Assembly (NCBI GenBank): GCA_900618425.1
Contig: UZAN01039861.1
Coordinates: forward strand, 6,607 to 70,606
Direction: 5' to 3'
DNA length: 64,000 nucleotides
DNA from: Echinostoma caproni
Taxonomy: Eukaryota > Platyhelminthes > Trematoda > Plagiorchiida > Echinostomatidae
Shown here: one piece after another, positions 58,245 to 64,000 of the stretch
How the letters are laid out: each line of letters opens with the position of its first letter
How positions within the stretch are numbered: the first letter of the stretch is position 1
The notes under the pieces: generated by a model
What the model saw: only the letters and a program-made list of their open reading frames with translations
Told to the model about the DNA's origin: nothing
Database searches by the model: none
Position numbers and translations under genes: made by a program

Positions 58245-60475
58245 CCATACTGACTTCTCTTTTCAGACTTTATAGTGACAGTTTGGTACAGTTTTCAAAC
58301 GAGTCCACTAAAAACACCTTTTGTTGGCACCGAGTGTAACGGTCTACCGAGCATTGCACGCGTGTGAGGCATGTGAAAAGAGGAATTGAAATTTGGCTGC
58401 AAATAATTTTTAGACAAATTAGTTTGATAAATGTTTCTTAAATCTCGCATGAATGTTTTATCTAGCTAACTCCAGCAGTTGCACTCCCCCAAAGTATTTC
58501 ATTCTAGCAAGCATTATTCACTCTCCGCAGACGACGACAGATATATAAGTAGTATATGTATGACTGCATAACGGATTGCACAAGGCATTTCACAGTAGTT
58601 GAACAAAAGCTATAATATGAGACACATTTTGAATAAGTGCTCATTGAAATAAGAGCGATAACAAATAGAAAAGAATTATAATAATTAACTGAAAGGTGGT
58701 AACTTAATTAGAAAAGATATTTGTAATTCTACTGCAAGTATCAAGTTCGCTTATGTCAAAGTCAATGAATTAAATCGCAATCCTTGTGCAATCCCCTTTT
58801 TCAGCCTGTCTGATGGTTTATGTTGGTACATAAATCTAAGGATAGTATCATCCGATTATCGGCTTTTTAACTGAAAGATCGTTTGTGTTGGATTGGTATA
58901 ATCATCTCAAAACTTCTGTGCAAAACAACAAAGGGTAAACAAAAGCTAGTTGAGGATAGATCTGTTCTAAGATCTGTGGCTAAGCAGATTAAACGAATTG
59001 ATTCAGATCATCTGATTGTTTAAAAGCCTTTGCAGTGTTGCAGCAAACGAACTCACCTTGACCTACGTGGAGCAGGTCACTGCTGTTTGACAGTTTTGAT
59101 ACCAATTAGGCACGAACAGTGGTCACATTGTCATTGCCCCAATGAACTCAGAAGCTGATAATCCGCGCAGTTGAGAGTGTTGTACCGGCTTCATTGAGCC
59201 GTGTCCCATTTCCAAAGCAGTCCATCATCCAAATAAGTGAATACACATTGTGTCAATAAGTAAAAAGTATTTTCGTAAATATTTGAAACATCTATCAAGG
59301 AAATCCTCGGAAAGCCTGCTGCATGTCTAATTGAGTTAACACAAATGTGTAATGCAGATTTTTCTCTGCGGACCGCTGATTTAGATAAACCACCGTCTCA
59401 CAATGAAATGTTGCGTCTGAGAGTCCGTGTATGAGCTTAGAATCAGAAGTACCGATGCCTTAGTTCATGATTCAAGTGTTCGCTTGTTTGTGTTACCCAC
59501 CGCAACGGCATAATAAGATCCGATGCACCATTATGTGTTCCAAACCAAGAGAGTCTATTTGACTGATGTACACTGAAGTATAAAACCACTACAGAATGCT
59601 CTCTGTGTTTTGTGCGAACGTGGGGTAAGGCGTTTCGAAACAGAAATGCAATCGATCAGCAAGTAGACAAAGGCACTTTGTCACCAGGTGAGGTAGAGAT
59701 TCATGCATGGGACGAATCGTGCAAGTGAGCAATAAACAGTAGGTCAGAATAACACTGACCAGTAAAACAAACTATTTTCCATCACCATTTCCAAATGTTT
59801 CAAACTAAAGTCTTCGTGGTCAAAATATATCCAAAGGAGAACAAGTCTGGGATTGATCGTCGTTTCGTTTTTATGTTGCTAAAAGATTGATGGTAAACAG
59901 TACATCATTTGAAGCCCATTTGAAGTGCCTTTCTCTGTTAAACGGGGAAAATCATTTCTTCCGGATGCTGTGTAAATGGAATGAAAAGCTTTCAGTGTAG
60001 AGTCATTAGAGTAACAGATTAAAAAAGGAGTCAAATATTGAGCATTGCGCATTTAATTGTTTTATCAAATTGCTTCCTCTACCAAACACCTGGAGGTAAG
60101 CGACAGTGATGCATGATGCAGGCGACTACACTTGCAAATAGAGTGCCACTGGTGATCAACTCCGGAGAACAAAAGCTGTATGTATGGGTCAAGCGATGGT
60201 TAGCAAACTTTGAAGAGGGACTTGTATCTCATTAACTTCCTAGGAGCCAGACATTCTGATGTGATTACTTACTGTCACCATAAATTATTTGGTCAAATCA
60301 ATTCAATAACAGACTACCAGTGGTCGCTTTGTTACTGCGTGACTGTTATGGATTACATTACGCAATAAATAAAAATTCCAAATTATGCGCGTTTGTATGA
60401 TGTAATTCTCTCCGGTTGCAATTCAAACTCGAACCATTCCACTTGCCACATACATCTCCAGAATAAGTGGGGCGG
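58245..60475. other. Unannotated sequence
   Basis: Nothing recognisable in 2.2 kb. Confidence 0.45.
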
Positions 60476-60476
60476 G

Positions 60477-60477
60477 N
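60477..60477. other. Single ambiguous base
   Basis: One N. Confidence 0.99.
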
Positions 60478-60478
60478 C

Positions 60479-63400
60479 TATCGAACAAGCTTCATGGCCA
60501 GCATGAGGTCGGTGTACGTTTTGGGAAACCGAGTCAATGATTCTGAATCAAAACTTTGCATTCATACAACAAATCTTCAGCTAAATGGGAGTGTCAACTT
60601 TATGACATTCCGATGCAATTCTCGATCTCTAAATATATCTTCCAGGGCAACAAATCTTGTGCGTGGATGTGGGCTTGTGATGCAGTGTATGCTATAGAGC
60701 GCCAGTGAATAATTTCCATAAACTTTGTCGCCGGTGGCAACGTAAAACCTTACGTGATGATGAGTGAGCACATGCTCTAGGTATACACGTATGGATATCA
60801 AAAGAAAACGTTCTCGGAATTCCATCCCGGGCTGAATCGAAGATGAAGCCCTACAGCTCTATGAGCACCATTAAAACAGACAGAGAGTGACAGAGAGAGA
60901 GAGAGTAAACTGTCTTTTAAATTGTTTTATTTTAGAAAGTTGTAAACATTTTAGCACAAACGATGTTTTCTTTTTCTCTTGAAAATTTAAATAAATATGG
61001 CATTTTGACTGTGGAGGGGACCTTTTCTTGGTAAATTTTGACATTTATAAATACAAATGGACAAGTTGTTGACCACTTCTTTCGATCACTACTCTCACCG
61101 TGACTTAAAGATAGTGACAAGAGTAAATTAAACCTTCATATCTAACAAGCTCAGCTTCACAAATTTAATCAGACTTTACCAGAAACATTAATTTCGAGTA
61201 TGGAAAAGCTATTTTGAAAAATGAAGTACATGATAGATAACGGCCTAATGATAATCATAAATACGAATTAGTACAGCTTTATTTGATATTTTGCGCAATG
61301 AATTGCAGTGTACATAGCTGATAGACTGAATCAAACCCGAGTGGTGTTTATCGGATAGGAACACATCACGGGATCTTCCTATCTTAAAGGTGACTCAGAC
61401 AAACAGAGCTGTTTTTTTATTCGAACTGATCGTTCTACCAGATTTGTCGTCTCACACACTCCGCAATTCATCCAGTCGATCTCCTTCTCAAGACAGATGC
61501 GTGCTAGGATTTTCCCGCAGAATCAACTAGAACACCGACTAGACGGCACACGCTTGGAAAATTTAAACTCATGCCCCACGTATTTGTCCCAAGCGTCCTC
61601 CCTGATAGGCAGATGATTCTAAACAATGTTCCAATAGATAACAGTGGTAGTTTTAGAGTAATATCCAACATTTGTCAAGTTATTGGCATGCTGGTATTGA
61701 TTGCTAATTTAGTCAATGGAGCCTCGACGCTGCTGTTATCCATCGAGATGGTAATGACCGCTCATTAGATCATTTTCTCGTTGCTATGTGAATGACAGTT
61801 ACGGTTACAGAATTTTATCGAATGCTTAATCAATCTATTCTGCATAAAAATTCTACTTTCATTATGTGAAAGGTTACCAGGATGTCTGCTTTTTTTATCG
61901 ATTAGAACCCAAGATAATTTAACCAATTTGAGGAAAACAATTATATATTACATTATTAACGGTGATGTTAGTTCCAACCTGAAATACCATCCGTGAAATG
62001 GTCTCTTCTTAGCTTAGAGATTTGCGGAAAACTTATCACACTAGCTTCTTAGATTCCTCTGAATTACAAGGCTCATGTTTCGTCCAACTCACATGGCGGT
62101 GACGGGAATGTTGCCTCCCTTTCCCCTCGTTGCTTTTGTTTATGTTAACGATGACGAGGGGCAGAATGAACGACAAACGCTGAGAAACCAGGTTTTGTTA
62201 GTGTTCACCGATCTCCTAGTCTAAGAGAAGAACAAACTGATTAGTGTTTAGGCGTAAACCAGAGCTACACGCAATAACTTCCTCCCAGTGAAATCCACCG
62301 AGTAAAGATAAAATTATTAGCTCTAACTGATATCCAATATAAAACGCACTTCATACGACAACAGAAATAAATCACAACAAGGAATATTACCCTGGATTTT
62401 CGGAACTTATTCCAACCTTGGATGACTGAATAAAAGGATTGAAACTTGGACCAGCAGATAGCCTGATAGACTAATTGTATCCAACACAATAGAGGTCTAT
62501 TTGGGTTAAAACTGAATACGCAACAATAAATATATATTTGTATTACTTGATTTCTCATTGGGCTTCCCCGCAACGAGTGGGCTTCATTTTGCTGATAGAA
62601 AATAAGTATTATTGATCGAGAAACTACTGTTTAGCGGTAGCCAGAAACGGTTTAGGAAACACCTGGTGATATAGTTTTCCCTTTCCCTTCAGGATGTTTT
62701 CTCCTTCGCCCTCTCCTTCAAACACACTTCGCTCGAGAAGTATAATCATCTTCCCTGAACGGTTTCATTGGGATCGTCTTTTCGACTGCTTGAATGGGCA
62801 GGCAGAAAGCATATTAGATAGTGTTTATCTACTTGAACGGTAACTAATGCATTGTATCAAGCTTCTTTCCTCACTATCCACAAAGATGCTGCTCCATTTC
62901 GTGTTATTGAACAATCTAACTGAATCAATAACGTAAACTGCCATTAAAATATCGCTTTTCAAATTGAAGCACACGCGCATTCATATAAATGACGTATTTC
63001 GATTCAGGTGTTCTTCAGGCACTTTATTCAAGCAATCTTTGCGATTGCCATGGCAACCGGATTGCTGAGACTAGTATAAGTGAACCGAAGTTAGTGCCCC
63101 TGTAAGAAGCGGACAACAAAATTAGTCACAGAATCACCTCTAATAACGGTTCTACTCGTGGCTATCATGAACAATTCGTCTGCCCTTACGTGAAACGTAT
63201 TGCTAAAAAATACTTTACCCTCACTGGATAATAACGAATTACATTCGGGGAGTCCATTCCATCAATCGATGCCCGTTTACTTTGAGCATCATTAGGCCAG
63301 CCCCTCATAGTCACTGAAAGTAGCCACTTTCCGATAAATCGGACCGCTACATTAAATTAAGAATGATAGTTTTATATTGTTATCTAGGCAGTTATGTTTC

Positions 63401-64000
63401 ACCATTTGTATCACTAATCAATTCTTAATTTTACGCTTTTTGATGTAGATCATTTAGTATGACTTTGGTAGGGAATTAATGTTACCGATGAAATTGAACC
63501 GAAACCCCGGATGGTTAAAAGTCATCAGCCTGGCGGTTCAGAAAAACCAAGCAGTGGAGATATCCGGGGCCGTATGAACATGATGTTGAGAAAGCACTGG
63601 GTACCAAACTGTAGGTGGGCATGGGTTATTCGAAGGCTAAGTTAATTGTGGGGTTTCTTAGAAAGGATTATTTCCAAATTGTCCTATTTTCGTTTGAAGT
63701 GGCCGATATTATCACCGAAATCATCGTAATTCAGAATCTGCCGGAGAATATCTTTCATAATCGGTAAGATATTTGATAGTGAAGACTCAACTGGTTACGG
63801 ATTTAGCACTGCGGAGGCACTCATTTCCAGAGGTCGCACAAACAAGCAGGTGGGAAAGTAATGCTATGGGATGTATGGTAGTTTGTTCGGTTCTGTTTAG
63901 ATCACGGTTTGGAAACAAAGCACTATCGGGACGCGTTCCCTCTTTAAAATGGTCACTGAAACGAAGAATTCTTTCCAATTATTCATTCTCAAGCTTCTTT
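60479..64000. other. Unannotated sequence to the window end
   Basis: No gene or dispersed repeat recognised. A short GA run lies at about 60890-60906. Frames such as 61571-61768 (hydrophobic C-terminal half) and minus 62265-62573 have no known domain. Confidence 0.45.

Noticed and set aside
1..64000. CRISPR array, operons or bacterial signals
   Set aside because: No regularly spaced repeats with unique spacers, no dense coding; the content is that of an animal genome.

Overview
The window looks like intron-rich or intergenic DNA from a large, AT-rich, repeat-laden animal genome. A flatworm, most likely a digenean trematode, fits best. The reasons are decayed CR1-like non-LTR retrotransposons, Penelope-like retroelements (PLEs) with RT and GIY-YIG remnants, tRNA-derived SINEs, and above all short retroposons that join a tRNA-like pol III promoter to a hammerhead ribozyme (HHR), the architecture known from the schistosome Sm-alpha family. 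The species call is inference. There are three assembly gaps (5 N at 14199, 915 N at 38444, one N at 60477). No complete protein-coding gene is visible; the best host-gene signal is one exon-like block with splice sites at 27613-27827 on the minus strand.

Layout. 1-8.5 kb: a tandem pair of HHR-bearing units (about 2.0-2.4 kb), a plus-strand CR1-like RT relic (5.6-6.4 kb), and one copy of a tRNA-headed SINE (7.06-7.25 kb). 8.56-10.7 kb: a nested locus with a PLE reverse transcriptase cut by a minus-strand CR1-like 3' fragment, all held between inverted repeats of about 125 bp. 10.7-29 kb: mostly featureless sequence with microsatellites, a second SINE copy (16.6 kb), a tRNA-like sequence (20.8 kb), a (TAG)n array (24.7 kb), an HHR relic (26.76 kb), and the exon candidate. 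29.1-29.6 kb: a tRNA-plus-HHR retroposon followed head-to-head by an inverted second HHR arm. 31.7 kb: a repeat shared with 28.2 kb. 35.6 and 39.5 kb: further hammerhead-like relics. 43.5-43.9 kb and 48.46-48.6 kb: two more tRNA-plus-HHR copies. 51.8-53.5 kb: a longer CR1-like element. 55.0-55.2 kb: a hammerhead with every core base intact. 57.2-58.2 kb: two GIY-YIG endonuclease remnants of PLEs, one enclosed by inverted repeats of about 146 bp. 58.2-64 kb: nothing recognisable.

The unifying theme is ribozyme-associated retroelements. At least four sites contain a near-complete type I HHR layout (stem I, CUGANGA, stem II, GAAA, minimal stem III, cleavage triplet), in at least three sequence families. 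Several HHR or PLE loci are arranged as inverted (head-to-head) repeats, a layout known for PLE pseudo-LTRs. The autonomous partner (RT plus GIY-YIG) is present only as broken pieces. All assignments come from reading the sequence by eye; no search, folding or alignment program was run.
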